Shown: piece after piece, positions 1 through 8,455 of the stretch
How the letters are laid out: each line of letters begins with the position of its first letter
How positions within the stretch are numbered: the first letter of the stretch is position 1
Assembly: GCA_044359525.1 (NCBI GenBank)
Contig: JBIKLY010000018.1
Span: forward strand, 1 to 43,535
From: CAJBIL01 sp044359525
Lineage (GTDB): Bacteria; Pseudomonadota; Gammaproteobacteria; Burkholderiales; Rhodocyclaceae
Reading direction: 5' to 3'
Length of the DNA: 43,535 nucleotides
The notes under the pieces: model-generated
The model's database searches: none
What the model was told of the DNA's origin: nothing
What the model saw: only the letters and a program-made list of their open reading frames with translations
Program-made: the position numbers and the translations under genes

Positions 1-933
1 ATCGTTGCCGTCGACCTGGTTGTTGAACGAGCCCGCCCAGAGATGCACACCCACTTCGTTGTCGATTACCAGATTGCCACGCAGCGTGTTGTACTCCGCA
101 TCGTAAATGAAGAAACCGCGCTGGTTGCCGGCGACGATATTGTTTTCGACCACTGAATCCTGAATCGTTCGCAACATGATGCCATGATCGGAATTGGCCC
201 AGACCTGGTTGTTGCGCACCAGCTGGTCGCGCGTCTCCATCAACGCCAGCCCGCCCCGGTTGTGATGCACCCGGTTGTTCTCCCACAGGTTGTAGTAGGA
301 GTTCATGTAGTGCGTCCCGTAGCGTGTGTCGTGGATATGGTTGCCGCGGAAAATGGCGTGGTGCGAAACGTCGACATAGATGCCGTCGCGTACGAAACTG
401 ATGTGGTTGTTTTCGATCAATGCACCGGTGGTGTTGTAGAGCTGGATGCCGTTGCCGCGCTGCGCCGACTGGAAGTCGCGCTTGCCGGTAATCACGTTGC
501 CGACGACGCGCACGTCTTTGGCCTTTTCGATCCACAGGCCGAAGAGGTTGTACGCCAGCTCGCAGTTTTCGACGCGGGCGCGGTGTGCGCCGGGGCGGAT
601 GTAGATGCCGGCATTCTGCGCGCCGAGGTCACCACCGCCGTTGGTGACGACGATGCCTTCGATGCTGACGTCCTCGGCCTCGACACGGACGGTGTCGCCT
701 TTCAGTGATCCATCAAGTCGCGGCCGGTCAACGCCTTTCAGGGTCAGTGATTTATTTATCAGCAGATTTTCGGTATAAACCCCACGCTCGATCAGAACCA
801 CATCGCCCGCTTTGGCGGCCGCGACCGCCGCTGTGATGGACTCTCCGGCATGCACCCGCCACTCGACCGCCAGCGCCGGCATCGACAGCAGTGCCGTGCA
901 GAGAGGCAGCACGGCCAGGGCCAGGCTGCGCAT
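1..933 (-). CDS. nosD: NosD, periplasmic copper-insertion protein for N2O reductase (partial, C-terminus off the window)
   Basis: NosD works in the periplasm with the NosFY ABC transporter to assemble the CuZ centre of nitrous oxide reductase. The first 311 codons are visible. The protein starts with a Sec signal peptide (MRSLALAVLPL... ending MPALA) and continues as parallel beta-helix repeats rich in Asn and Gly, with turns such as ENNHIS, FRGNHIHD, WENNRVHHN and VRNNQVWAN, typical of the CASH/NosD fold. The ATG at 933 lies 11 bases after the nosR stop, so the two are co-transcribed. The reading frame is open to base 1, so the C-terminus and any nosF, nosY or nosL lie outside. Identification rests on the repeats plus the nosR/nosZ context. 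Confidence 0.93.
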   Translation of the reverse strand, partial: MRSLALAVLPLCTALLSMPALAVEWRVHAGESITAAVAAAKAGDVVLIERGVYTENLLINKSLTLKGVDRPRLDGSLKGDTVRVEAEDVSIEGIVVTNGGGDLGAQNAGIYIRPGAHRARVENCELAYNLFGLWIEKAKDVRVVGNVITGKRDFQSAQRGNGIQLYNTTGALIENNHISFVRDGIYVDVSHHAIFRGNHIHDTRYGTHYMNSYYNLWENNRVHHNRGGLALMETRDQLVRNNQVWANSDHGIMLRTIQDSVVENNIVAGNQRGFFIYDAEYNTLRGNLVIDNEVGVHLWAGSFNNQVDGND

Positions 934-944
934 GAAGCCTGGCC

Positions 945-3575
945 TCAATACAGCCACTTCAGCTCGGGTAGACGCTGCAGGAAGGCGAGTGCGCCAACCC
1001 CCTTGAGGAACAGCATGAAGCCAGCGCCGATCAGCAGGTTCTTGAAGCCGACATAGGCTGTCATATCCGCCCAGCTGGCCGGCCGGAAATTATTGTTCCA
1101 CCACGGGCCATCCTTGACGAAAGGCTTGCAGCTCATGCGCGTGACCACTTCATAGGCACTCCATGCCAGCCACCAGCCGAGGATGACGCCCGGACCGAGT
1201 TTGCCGGCGGCGCCAAGCAGCCAAACCCAGGTTACCAGCACGGCCAGGGCCAGGCCGGCGGCACGGAAGAACAGCGGCTGCTTGAGGACTTGACGGTTCC
1301 ACGGCAGGAGATGGTCCTTGATCTCGCCATAGAGGCGCGCAATGAGGCCCTCGGCGCGGGCGGCAGCGATCGGAGCCGTCGGCACGAAGATTTCCTCGGT
1401 TGGCATCGCCACCGGCACGATCGGAATGTAGTAGCCGGCTGCACTGATGGCGGTCAGCGGCTGGCCGGCGCGCTGGCGTTGCTTGCGCTCGCTGGACAAT
1501 GGCGGACAGGCGTGCGTATCGTAATAAAGCACCATGCAGTCCAGGCAAAGCATGCATTCGCGCTGGTCGATTCGCCCGTCGTCGTCGATCGACAGCGAGT
1601 CGCAACCCGACTGACAGGCCTTGCACGTGGTGCATTCATCCTTGCGCTTCAGCCCCCACCAGCGGAAGGTCGAGGGAATGGCCAGTGCCGCACCGAGCGG
1701 GCACAGATATTTGCAGAAAAAACGCTCGACAAACAGGCCGGCGACGAACAAGGCCACCCAGAAGAGTACGAACGGCCAGCTGCGGTTCCACACGCCGACG
1801 AGGAACGTCGTCTTGAACGGCTCGACTTCGGAGAGCACCTCGGCCAGCCCCATTGAATAGAAGGAAACACCGAGCAGGCCGACAAAGACAACATACTTGG
1901 TCCATTTCAGGCGGTCGTGCAGTTTCGTCGGCAGTTTGCGCTGGAAGCGCTTCATGCCGAGCGCCCCGGCGATGCGATGCGACATTTCGCTCAGCGCGCC
2001 ATACGGACACATCCAGCCGCAGAACATGCCGCGCCCCCAGAAAAACACCGTGATGATGATGAAAACCCAAAACAGGAAAATGAAGGGGTCCGACAGGAAC
2101 AGTTCCCACTCCCACTTGAAAAGAATGGAGTGGAACCAGGTCAGCACCTGGGTGATCGACGGCTGCGCCAGCAGGTAAAAACCGGCATAGCCGATGCTGA
2201 TTGCCCATAACGTATATTTGGGCCAGCTTACCCAGCGCTTGTCCTTGCGGTTGGAGCGCCGCACCAATTGGTCGCGGAAGGCATAGGTCGCACCCCCCGC
2301 GACCAGGAACAGAATGAAAAGGACGATTTCAAGCGGACGCCCCTGCCAGGCCTTCTCCCACGCCGCCGCCGGTCGCTCGTAAAACGGCCGTCCGCCGACC
2401 AGATAGCGATCAGGCAACCACAACTCGCGTGAAAAACTGACGAATTCCCGGTTGCCAGTGGCGTTATTGAGTTTGTTGGCGAGAAATACCAGCTTCCAAG
2501 GGTAAGCGGGGGCAAAACCGGCGTCGCGGATGATGAAAATAGCCGATTCCCGGTAATCAGGCGCACCGGGAACGCTAACCTTGTAGAGGTTCAGGTAATC
2601 CAGATCGCGGAAGGTGAAGGTATCGAGATCCTGTGCGACCTGGATGCGATCGAAAATACCGCCGCGCACAAAGCCCGAGCCCTTGAACGATTCAAGGCCG
2701 TCGGCGATCAGGAAAATCGCGTGCTCGCCGGGTTTGAGGTCTTCCATCAAGCGGCGATAATTGTGCTCACCGAGAATGGCCTTGCCGATCACTGGTGCGT
2801 TCAGGTAACCAAAGCGAATGTCGATATAGGGCTTGTCGGCCGATGGCGGCATGCCCACCTGGTCGTTGCGGATTGTCAGGCGCTGAACGCTGCCTTCCTT
2901 CTCCATTGCCGCCCAGTCGACCGGCGCAGCGACCGGTGTATAGGCCACCGGCGGGCGCTGTACCGGCTTGATGATGCCGACCTGGCGCGCAATGATCATC
3001 GCCGAACGCATCACCACCTGATTCTCGACGATCACCGTGACTGTCGCGCCGCTGATGGCATCAAGTCCGATGACGTCTTCGCCGGCCTGCCCCTTGCCCA
3101 CCTCGATTTTGCTGCTGACCGATTTGCCAAGGTACTGGTTGACGAAAGCGACCAGTTTTTCTTCGGGAATGCCGAGCAGCAAAATGGGTTCGGAATGGCG
3201 CAGGACGCGGACACCGGTGATGATCCCTGTGCTATCCATGCCAATCAGCGTAATGATCGGTTTGCCGGAATAGGCTGGAATATCAACGATGTCAGTGGAT
3301 AAAAACACGTAGCCGACAAGCCGTTCGACGCCATCTTTCGTGGCATAAGCCTCGACGTAGAACGGGCGGCCCTTGCGTGGTGAGAAGCGGGTGGCGCCGG
3401 GCACGACGCTTTCGCAGGCGACGTATTTGCACAAATCCGGGTCGCTGTTGATCTCTGCCGGGAGCACGGCATCATAGGCGAGTGACGACGGTGCGGCGAT
3501 AGCGGGCGCAGCCGATAACAGAAGCGTGCTGGCGAGCAGTGCGCCGCAAAGGTGGGATAAAAAGTGCGAAAACAT
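945..3575 (-). CDS. nosR: NosR, membrane flavoprotein/iron-sulfur electron donor to NosZ
   Basis: NosR passes electrons from the quinone pool to periplasmic N2O reductase and is needed for nos expression and activity. The 876-residue protein has a signal peptide (residues 1-28), then a periplasmic FMN-binding domain with the covalent flavinylation motif DAISGAT (Thr about 178). Membrane helices follow from about 415. Two CxxxCP motifs are seen, CGWMCP near 519 and CKYLCP near 621, and then a polyferredoxin segment with CTTCKACQSGC (648-658) and CMLCLDC (674-680). Length is normal for a full NosR. The start is the ATG at 3575; an in-frame extension upstream to 3656 encodes a basic stretch with no signal-peptide character and is rejected. 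It lies downstream of nosZ and directly upstream of nosD. Confidence 0.95.
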   Translation of the reverse strand: MFSHFLSHLCGALLASTLLLSAAPAIAAPSSLAYDAVLPAEINSDPDLCKYVACESVVPGATRFSPRKGRPFYVEAYATKDGVERLVGYVFLSTDIVDIPAYSGKPIITLIGMDSTGIITGVRVLRHSEPILLLGIPEEKLVAFVNQYLGKSVSSKIEVGKGQAGEDVIGLDAISGATVTVIVENQVVMRSAMIIARQVGIIKPVQRPPVAYTPVAAPVDWAAMEKEGSVQRLTIRNDQVGMPPSADKPYIDIRFGYLNAPVIGKAILGEHNYRRLMEDLKPGEHAIFLIADGLESFKGSGFVRGGIFDRIQVAQDLDTFTFRDLDYLNLYKVSVPGAPDYRESAIFIIRDAGFAPAYPWKLVFLANKLNNATGNREFVSFSRELWLPDRYLVGGRPFYERPAAAWEKAWQGRPLEIVLFILFLVAGGATYAFRDQLVRRSNRKDKRWVSWPKYTLWAISIGYAGFYLLAQPSITQVLTWFHSILFKWEWELFLSDPFIFLFWVFIIITVFFWGRGMFCGWMCPYGALSEMSHRIAGALGMKRFQRKLPTKLHDRLKWTKYVVFVGLLGVSFYSMGLAEVLSEVEPFKTTFLVGVWNRSWPFVLFWVALFVAGLFVERFFCKYLCPLGAALAIPSTFRWWGLKRKDECTTCKACQSGCDSLSIDDDGRIDQRECMLCLDCMVLYYDTHACPPLSSERKQRQRAGQPLTAISAAGYYIPIVPVAMPTEEIFVPTAPIAAARAEGLIARLYGEIKDHLLPWNRQVLKQPLFFRAAGLALAVLVTWVWLLGAAGKLGPGVILGWWLAWSAYEVVTRMSCKPFVKDGPWWNNNFRPASWADMTAYVGFKNLLIGAGFMLFLKGVGALAFLQRLPELKWLY

Positions 3576-3701
3576 GATGGTGTGACCTTCAGGTAATACC
3601 AGCCGACCGCGACGGGGTCGGAGCAGCCTGACCGGCGCACGGAGGGAACAAACCACGAAGCGCGTTAGCGCAAGATACCAACCGCAAGGGTGCGGAGTTA
3701 C

Positions 3702-3728
3702 CGGCCGGGAGCACCAGGCTCCCGGCCG
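3702..3728. terminator. Strong hairpin between nosZ and nosR
   Basis: A perfect 11-bp GC-rich stem (CGGCCGGGAGC paired with GCTCCCGGCCG, loop ACCAG) begins about 30 bases after the nosZ stop. On the nosZ-coding strand no T-run follows, so it may be a partial terminator or an mRNA 3'-end stabiliser that keeps nosZ message above nosR. Shorter hairpins (CCGCA/TGCGG at 3682-3695, CCGACC/GGTCGG near 3602-3620) lie in the same gap. The functional reading is inference. Confidence 0.55.
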
Positions 3729-3760
3729 ATTTTACAGCAATACGGCCTTGCCTTGGCCGA

Positions 3761-5740
3761 TCAGGCCTCGACCAGCATACGCGAGCGCATTTCGAGGTGC
3801 AGTGCGTGACAGAAGTGCGTGCAGTAACACCAGTAAACGCCTGGCTTGTCGGCGATGAAGGTCACCGACTTGGTTTCCTGCGGGTTGACGATGAAGTTGA
3901 TATCGTATTTCGGCACCGCGAAACCGTGCGTCAGATCTTCCACCTTGTCGAGGTTGGTCAGGATGATGGTAACTTCATCACCCTTCTTCACCGTCCACTC
4001 GGTCAGACCAAACTGCGGTGCCTGCGAAGCAAGGTGGATCGTGACCTTCTTGCCGTTACGCTCGACACGGCTATCCTTCATCGTCTTCGTTGCCAGCGGA
4101 AATTCATCGAGGTTGTAGACCTGACGCGTCTTGATGATATCGCGGCGAACGATGACCGAATCATGCGGCTCGGGAATCGTCGTGTGGTCGGCAACCAGCA
4201 GCATCTTGTCGCCGGAAATGTCGATCAGCTGTGCCGTTTCGGCATGCAGCGGGCCGACCGGCAGCAGGCGGTCCTTGGAGAACTTGTTGTCGGAAATGAA
4301 GAACTTGCCGTCAGCGTCCTTCGTCTCGCCCATCGAGGTAAAGCCGTGACCGGGCTGGTAATGGACGTCGATACGATCGATCACCACCTTGGCACTCTTG
4401 TCGCCACCGAAAGCCTTGATTGCCGCAGGAACGTTCCACTTGACGATCTGGCTGTCGAGGAAGAGCGTGGTGTAGGCATTGCCCTTGTGGTCGAAACCGG
4501 TGTGTAGCGGGCCAAGGCCGATTTCCGGTTCGGCAACGACGGTATCGCGGGCTTCTTTCAGTTCACCTTCGAACCACTTGAGTACTTTTTCGTGGTCGAT
4601 CACCGCTGCCGTCGGCGAAAGTTTGCCGGAGCAGACGTAGTATTTGCCATCCGGGCTGATGTTGACGCCGTGCGGGTTCTTCGGAACGGGAACATAGCAA
4701 GTCAGCGCGGTCTTCGGATCAGTATTGCTCTTGGCGGTGCCGTCGACGACCGGTACCTTGGAGGTGCCGATGGTGGTGAACTTGCCGGCCTTGACCGCCG
4801 CTTCGATACGCGCCACGTTAAAGAACAGGCAGGCATCGCGTTCGCTGGCCATCATGTCGGCAAACAGTGCACCGCCCTCGGTGTTGTACTGGTTGGTGGC
4901 AGCCAGTTTGCCATCGTACGAGGTGGCAGCAAGGTCCATGTTGCCATCGACCCTGACTTGCCAGCGTACTTCCATGGTGGCAGCGTCGACACAGGAGAAC
5001 AGGCAGCCGTACTTGCTCGGGTCTTTCAGATCACGGCCATCGTTGGGCAGCGGAATATGGAATTCGGCGCCGCAGAAAACGCGGGTGGTGTAGTTGATCG
5101 CCTGATCAACCGGGTCGCGCTTGTCCGGGAAGATGCCGTGAAAGCCCATGATATTGGGCAGCTCGGTGATCTTGTCACATTCGAAAGTATCCATCTTAAT
5201 ACGTGCGATACGGCCGTGGATCTTGTCGTTGACGAACATCCACTTGCCGTCGTAAGTGCCGTCCTTGTACGACATATGCACGTGGTGCGTGTCGCCGGTG
5301 GTGTATTTCAGCTGACCATTCGGCTTGGTGCCGATAATGGCCTTCGATTCATTGGTAACGCCCCAGCCAATCAGGCAGTCGGTGTTGAAAACCGGGATTT
5401 TCTTGAGCTGGCGACCGGAAGGGTAACCATAGATCCGCACGTCGCCGGAGTGACCGCCACTGGAGAATGAATAGTATTCGTCGAGTTGGCCTGGATGTAC
5501 TTCATATTTGCTGTAATCAACCTTGCCTGCGGCGGCCGGCGCAGCGGCCGGGGCGGCAGCAGGTGCCGAGGCCGGGGCAGCCGGTGGCGCGCTTTCCTTG
5601 TTGCAGCCAGCCAAGCCGAGTGACAGGCCGGCACCGGCGAGTCCGGTAAAGGCGGCCTTGTTCAGAAACTTGCGACGCCCTTGGTCTTCGGGTGTCGTCT
5701 GTGCTTCGGTTGTTTCCAGTTCAGGTTTTTGCGTGCTCAT
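3761..5740 (-). CDS. nosZ: Nitrous oxide reductase NosZ, Tat-exported (clade I type)
   Basis: This is the terminal enzyme of denitrification, reducing N2O to N2 in the periplasm. The 659-residue protein starts at the ATG at 5740, which is preceded by a GGAGAGGA ribosome site. A twin-arginine signal (GRRKFLNKAAF, residues 21-31) ends in LAGC (43-46), followed by an Ala/Pro linker to about 72. CuZ ligands appear as DTHHVH (150-155), GFHG, NPHG, GPLH, GHGF and EPHD. The C-terminal CuA motif is CTHFCHALHLEM (640-651) with Cys640, Cys644, His648 and Met651. The position that is Trp in Pseudomonas/Paracoccus enzymes (second after the first Cys) is His642. It is first in a nosZ-nosR-nosD operon. The LAGC could make it a lipoprotein. 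Confidence 0.97.
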   Translation of the reverse strand: MSTQKPELETTEAQTTPEDQGRRKFLNKAAFTGLAGAGLSLGLAGCNKESAPPAAPASAPAAAPAAAPAAAGKVDYSKYEVHPGQLDEYYSFSSGGHSGDVRIYGYPSGRQLKKIPVFNTDCLIGWGVTNESKAIIGTKPNGQLKYTTGDTHHVHMSYKDGTYDGKWMFVNDKIHGRIARIKMDTFECDKITELPNIMGFHGIFPDKRDPVDQAINYTTRVFCGAEFHIPLPNDGRDLKDPSKYGCLFSCVDAATMEVRWQVRVDGNMDLAATSYDGKLAATNQYNTEGGALFADMMASERDACLFFNVARIEAAVKAGKFTTIGTSKVPVVDGTAKSNTDPKTALTCYVPVPKNPHGVNISPDGKYYVCSGKLSPTAAVIDHEKVLKWFEGELKEARDTVVAEPEIGLGPLHTGFDHKGNAYTTLFLDSQIVKWNVPAAIKAFGGDKSAKVVIDRIDVHYQPGHGFTSMGETKDADGKFFISDNKFSKDRLLPVGPLHAETAQLIDISGDKMLLVADHTTIPEPHDSVIVRRDIIKTRQVYNLDEFPLATKTMKDSRVERNGKKVTIHLASQAPQFGLTEWTVKKGDEVTIILTNLDKVEDLTHGFAVPKYDINFIVNPQETKSVTFIADKPGVYWCYCTHFCHALHLEMRSRMLVEA

Positions 5741-5862
5741 TTTGCTTGTCCTCTCCAGCGTGAATATCGGTTCAGTCATTTCCCGGACACTCTGCACACC
5801 GATTGGTGCGGAGCACTTCGGCCACGGCCACTTCATGATCGACCTGCGACATATTGCCGCAC

Positions 5863-5868
5863 ATTATG
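5863..5868 (-). promoter_or_regulatory. Putative nosZ -10 element
   Basis: On the minus strand this reads CATAAT, one base from TATAAT. A start site about six bases further on, near 5857, would place the centre of the FNR-type box exactly at -41.5, the class II activation position. It would give a 5' leader of about 116 bases. No good -35 is seen, as expected for an FNR-dependent promoter. Confidence 0.55.
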
Positions 5869-5891
5869 GATCTGTGGGAAAACGGATTGAT

Positions 5892-5905
5892 TTGATCCAA
5901 ATCAA
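5892..5905. promoter_or_regulatory. FNR/ANR/DNR-type binding site upstream of nosZ
   Basis: The sequence TTGATCCAAATCAA is a perfect match to the FNR-family consensus TTGAT-N4-ATCAA. It lies 152 bases upstream of the nosZ ATG and at the right spacing from the -10 candidate at 5863-5868. This indicates anaerobic and/or NO-responsive activation of nosZRD by an FNR, ANR or DNR/NNR-type regulator. Which member acts cannot be told from the site. It could also affect the divergent gene at 6026, whose start is 120 bases away. Confidence 0.85.
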
Positions 5906-6025
5906 ACAACTTAAAAGCTCTGGGAGGTGATGCCTCATTCAAGCCGCTGGCGGTTCATTTACGGTCGGCAGAAGGGTAATATCCCGTACAACAACGATGG
6001 CCAAAAGCCACAAGGGAGGGCGACG

Positions 6026-6793
6026 ATGCACGACAAGCAAATGATTGACGCGGACAACGAGTCAGATGCAGAGCGCCTGGCGACGCTGGAGGCTCTGCTC
6101 ACCGAGCTGGTTCAGACAGCAAGCACTGCACTCGGCAGCGACCTCGTGTCGGTACTGTTGTTCGGTTCCGCTGCTGAAGGGCGGTTGCGCGCCAACTCCG
6201 ATGTCAATGTGCTGATGCTGATCAAGTCATTTGACGCGCAGCGTGTTGATCTCTTGCGCGAACCGCTGCGTCTGGCGCATGCCGCAGCGCGCGTCGAGGT
6301 CATGTTCCTGCGTAAAGATGAACTGCCCGTTGCGGCAGAGCTCTTTGCGGTCAAATTCAACGACATTCGTAGCCGCCATCGTCTGCTGTACGGCAGCAAT
6401 CCGGTCGAGTCGCTGTCAATTGATCCTGTGGAATTGCGCCGGCGCCTGCGCGAAGTCCTCCTGAACCTGGCCATCCGTTTGCGTGAGCGTTATGCCTTGG
6501 TCAGTTTGCGCGAAGAGCAGCTGGCCCGTGTGCTGGCTGAGGCTGCAGGGCCGCTACGTGCTGCTGCGGTGGCCGTGCAAAGTTTACAGGGAAAGACCGC
6601 CCTCGCGCCGCGCGAAGCGCTGGAAGCGGTAGCGTCGGCGACGCAGGACGAGGAATTTATCCGGGCCGTCGCGCTACTGCCATTGGCCCGGGCGCAGGCG
6701 CAGCTGCCGCCGGGCGCGGGTGGGCCGGCCCTGCTTGCCCTGTCGCGACTGGCCAGTGACCTGCGCCTGTCGCTGGAAAGCGCAGTGCCGTGA
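6026..6793 (+). CDS. Nucleotidyltransferase-fold protein with altered metal site
   Basis: A 255-residue cytosolic protein with an N-terminal nucleotidyltransferase domain (NTP_transf_2 style). The motif FGSAAEGRLRANSDVNV (46-62) fits the Gly-Ser / Asp-x-Asp pattern, but the second acidic residue is Asn61, so catalysis may be lost or changed. The C-terminal half is helical and rich in Ala, Leu and Arg. The ATG at 6026 follows GGGAGGG; an in-frame extension back to 5927 lacks such a site. Its last four bases overlap the GTG of the next gene, so the two are translationally coupled. The substrate is unknown: it may be a regulatory or sugar/antibiotic-type nucleotidyltransferase, or a degenerate one. 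The divergent nosZ is unlikely to be functionally related. Confidence 0.75.
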   Translation: MHDKQMIDADNESDAERLATLEALLTELVQTASTALGSDLVSVLLFGSAAEGRLRANSDVNVLMLIKSFDAQRVDLLREPLRLAHAAARVEVMFLRKDELPVAAELFAVKFNDIRSRHRLLYGSNPVESLSIDPVELRRRLREVLLNLAIRLRERYALVSLREEQLARVLAEAAGPLRAAAVAVQSLQGKTALAPREALEAVASATQDEEFIRAVALLPLARAQAQLPPGAGGPALLALSRLASDLRLSLESAVP

Positions 6794-7656
6794 GTGGCCC
6801 GCTTTTTTTGCTGGTTTATGCGGCGCTCGCGCTGGCCGTCAATCTCTGGCTGCGTCATGATCAGCGTCAGCGCGAAGCCGCCAAGCCGGCGCGCTTCATG
6901 GAGATCGCACAGGACCCGTACCTCGTTGCCTTTTTGCGTGAGGGGCCGAAGGCGGCGGTGCATCTCGCGGTTTTTTCGCTCCTTGATCGCGGTTTGCTCG
7001 AAGAGGCAGACGGTTCGCTGCGACGCGCGGGTGCCGACGCAGACGCCTTCGCCCGGCGCCCGATCGAAAAAGCTATCCTGTCCCGCTGCAGTGGCTGGAC
7101 CGAAGTGGCTGCACTCGAAACCAGTCATGGCGTCATGGCTGCCTGCCAGGCCTGTCAGCGTGAGCTGCAGAAGCAGCAACTGCTGGCTGATGCCGATATT
7201 TTCAGTGAGCGCTTCTACCCGTTTGCTGCAAGCCTCGCTTTGCTGACCGGTGCAGCGACGGCGCGCGCCTGGTGGGCGGTCGCACATGACCGGCACAACA
7301 TCGGCTTTCTGCTGGCACTCGCGCTGATCGGCAGCGTCGCGCTGATCGCTGCCTGGCGGCGGCGTCGCACCGGTCTGGGTGATGCGACCTTGGCGCGCTT
7401 GAAGGTGCTGTTTGCCAAACTAAAACGCAATTCGTCCAGGCTTGTGCCGGGCGGCGAAAGCAATGAGGCGGTACTCACCGCGGCAGTATTCGGCTTGGCC
7501 GTGTTGCCGGTGGACAGCTTTCCGTATATCGAGCGTGTGTTTCCCAAGCCAACGTCGGGTGGCGATGGGGGCGGCGGGGGCGATAGCGGGGGCACTGGCA
7601 GCGGTGGTTCGGATAGTGGGGGTTGTGGCGGCGGATGCGGTGGATGTGGCGGGTAA
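6790..7656 (+). CDS. TIGR04222-like membrane protein with Gly/Cys-rich tail
   Basis: A 288-residue membrane protein. Hydrophobic helices lie at about 3-21, 145-163 and 171-189, with a soluble helical region (30-140) between the first two. The tail (257-288) is almost all Gly with Ser, Asp and three Cys at 279, 283 and 286 (ending CGGGCGGCGG). A domain of this layout followed by low-complexity Gly/Cys sequence matches my memory of the TIGR04222 family, whose function is unknown. The start is a GTG overlapping the TGA of the upstream nucleotidyltransferase-like gene (GTGA), which suggests a two-gene unit. No terminator is obvious directly after it. The family name is a recollection and was not searched. 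Confidence 0.7.
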   Translation: MSGPLFLLVYAALALAVNLWLRHDQRQREAAKPARFMEIAQDPYLVAFLREGPKAAVHLAVFSLLDRGLLEEADGSLRRAGADADAFARRPIEKAILSRCSGWTEVAALETSHGVMAACQACQRELQKQQLLADADIFSERFYPFAASLALLTGAATARAWWAVAHDRHNIGFLLALALIGSVALIAAWRRRRTGLGDATLARLKVLFAKLKRNSSRLVPGGESNEAVLTAAVFGLAVLPVDSFPYIERVFPKPTSGGDGGGGGDSGGTGSGGSDSGGCGGGCGGCGG

Positions 7657-7897
7657 CAAAGTGCGGATAAAAGCACTACGCCGAGGGTGTTCCACGCCTT
7701 GTTGCTAAAATCACCTGATGCATTAGTCATGAATAGTCCAAAATGGCTATTGCCGCACAAGATGCAAAGAAGATATACTTGGCGGCCATGACTGGGATTT
7801 CTCGCCGTTTTTGGAATATCCCGGCAATTTAAACGACGGTATTTGTCCTGAAGCTTGTATTCGAGCTTGCTGATTTGTGACCTTCGCAGGAGTGATA

Positions 7898-8440
7898 ATG
7901 ACGATGAAACTGAAAAACTTGCTGTTTGTTCTGGGTATTGCGGGTTCCGCCACGGCAAGCGCCAATACCTACCTGTTGGGTGATCTCACGGCTTCCATCC
8001 TTCCACCAACCGTTATTACACACGCACCTGGTTCATTTGAAGATCTTTTTTTCTTCAATCTCAGCGTCGCGTCGATTGGTAGTGCAACGGTAGCGGATCT
8101 CCCCATCACCGGCCCGTCGGGCAGCCTGTTTGATATTGTCGGCGGCTCGTTCTCCACTTTCCTGTACCAGGACTACGGTACTGTCGGAAGTGTCGATGTT
8201 GCCGATAGCGGATTTATCCTCGGAACCGGTAATTATGTATATTCTTCCGGTCCTCTTGCGGTCGGCAATTACTACATCAAGATCGTCGGTACGGCGGTTG
8301 GCAGCGCCGGCGGCACCTATATGACACAAGCGACCGCATTGCCGGTCCCGGAGGCTGATACCTCGGCCATGATGATGGCTGGATTGGGTTTGATGGGCGT
8401 GATAGCCCGGCGTAGAAAACAAAACGCAACAGCCCACTAG
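7898..8440 (+). CDS. Small secreted PEP-CTERM protein
   Basis: A 180-residue exported protein. It has an N-terminal signal (KLKNLLFVLGIAGSATASA), a Gly/Ser/Thr-rich beta-type body without Cys, and a C-terminal sorting signal: VPEADTSAM, a hydrophobic helix (MMMAGLGLMGVIA) and a basic RRRK end. This is the PEP-CTERM layout recognised by exosortase EpsH/XrtA-type systems, here with Pro-Glu-Ala instead of Pro-Glu-Pro. Such proteins usually end up on the surface or in the extracellular matrix of floc- or biofilm-forming bacteria. AGGAG at 7888-7892 sets the ATG at 7898; the ATG at 7904 is an alternative. No exosortase is in the window. The 241-base gap upstream shows no clear promoter to me. Confidence 0.85.
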   Translation: MTMKLKNLLFVLGIAGSATASANTYLLGDLTASILPPTVITHAPGSFEDLFFFNLSVASIGSATVADLPITGPSGSLFDIVGGSFSTFLYQDYGTVGSVDVADSGFILGTGNYVYSSGPLAVGNYYIKIVGTAVGSAGGTYMTQATALPVPEADTSAMMMAGLGLMGVIARRRKQNATAH

Positions 8441-8455
8441 GCTTCAGAATGCATC

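Noticed and set aside
4592..5470. Long open frame on the plus strand antisense to nosZ (292 codons)
   Set aside because: It lies wholly inside a certain nosZ and arises from GC-rich codon bias; no family motifs and no ribosome site.
7657..7897. Possible sigma54 (-24/-12) promoter before the PEP-CTERM gene
   Set aside because: GG and GC pairs occur near 7816-7828, but the spacing is nine rather than ten bases and the flanks do not fit.
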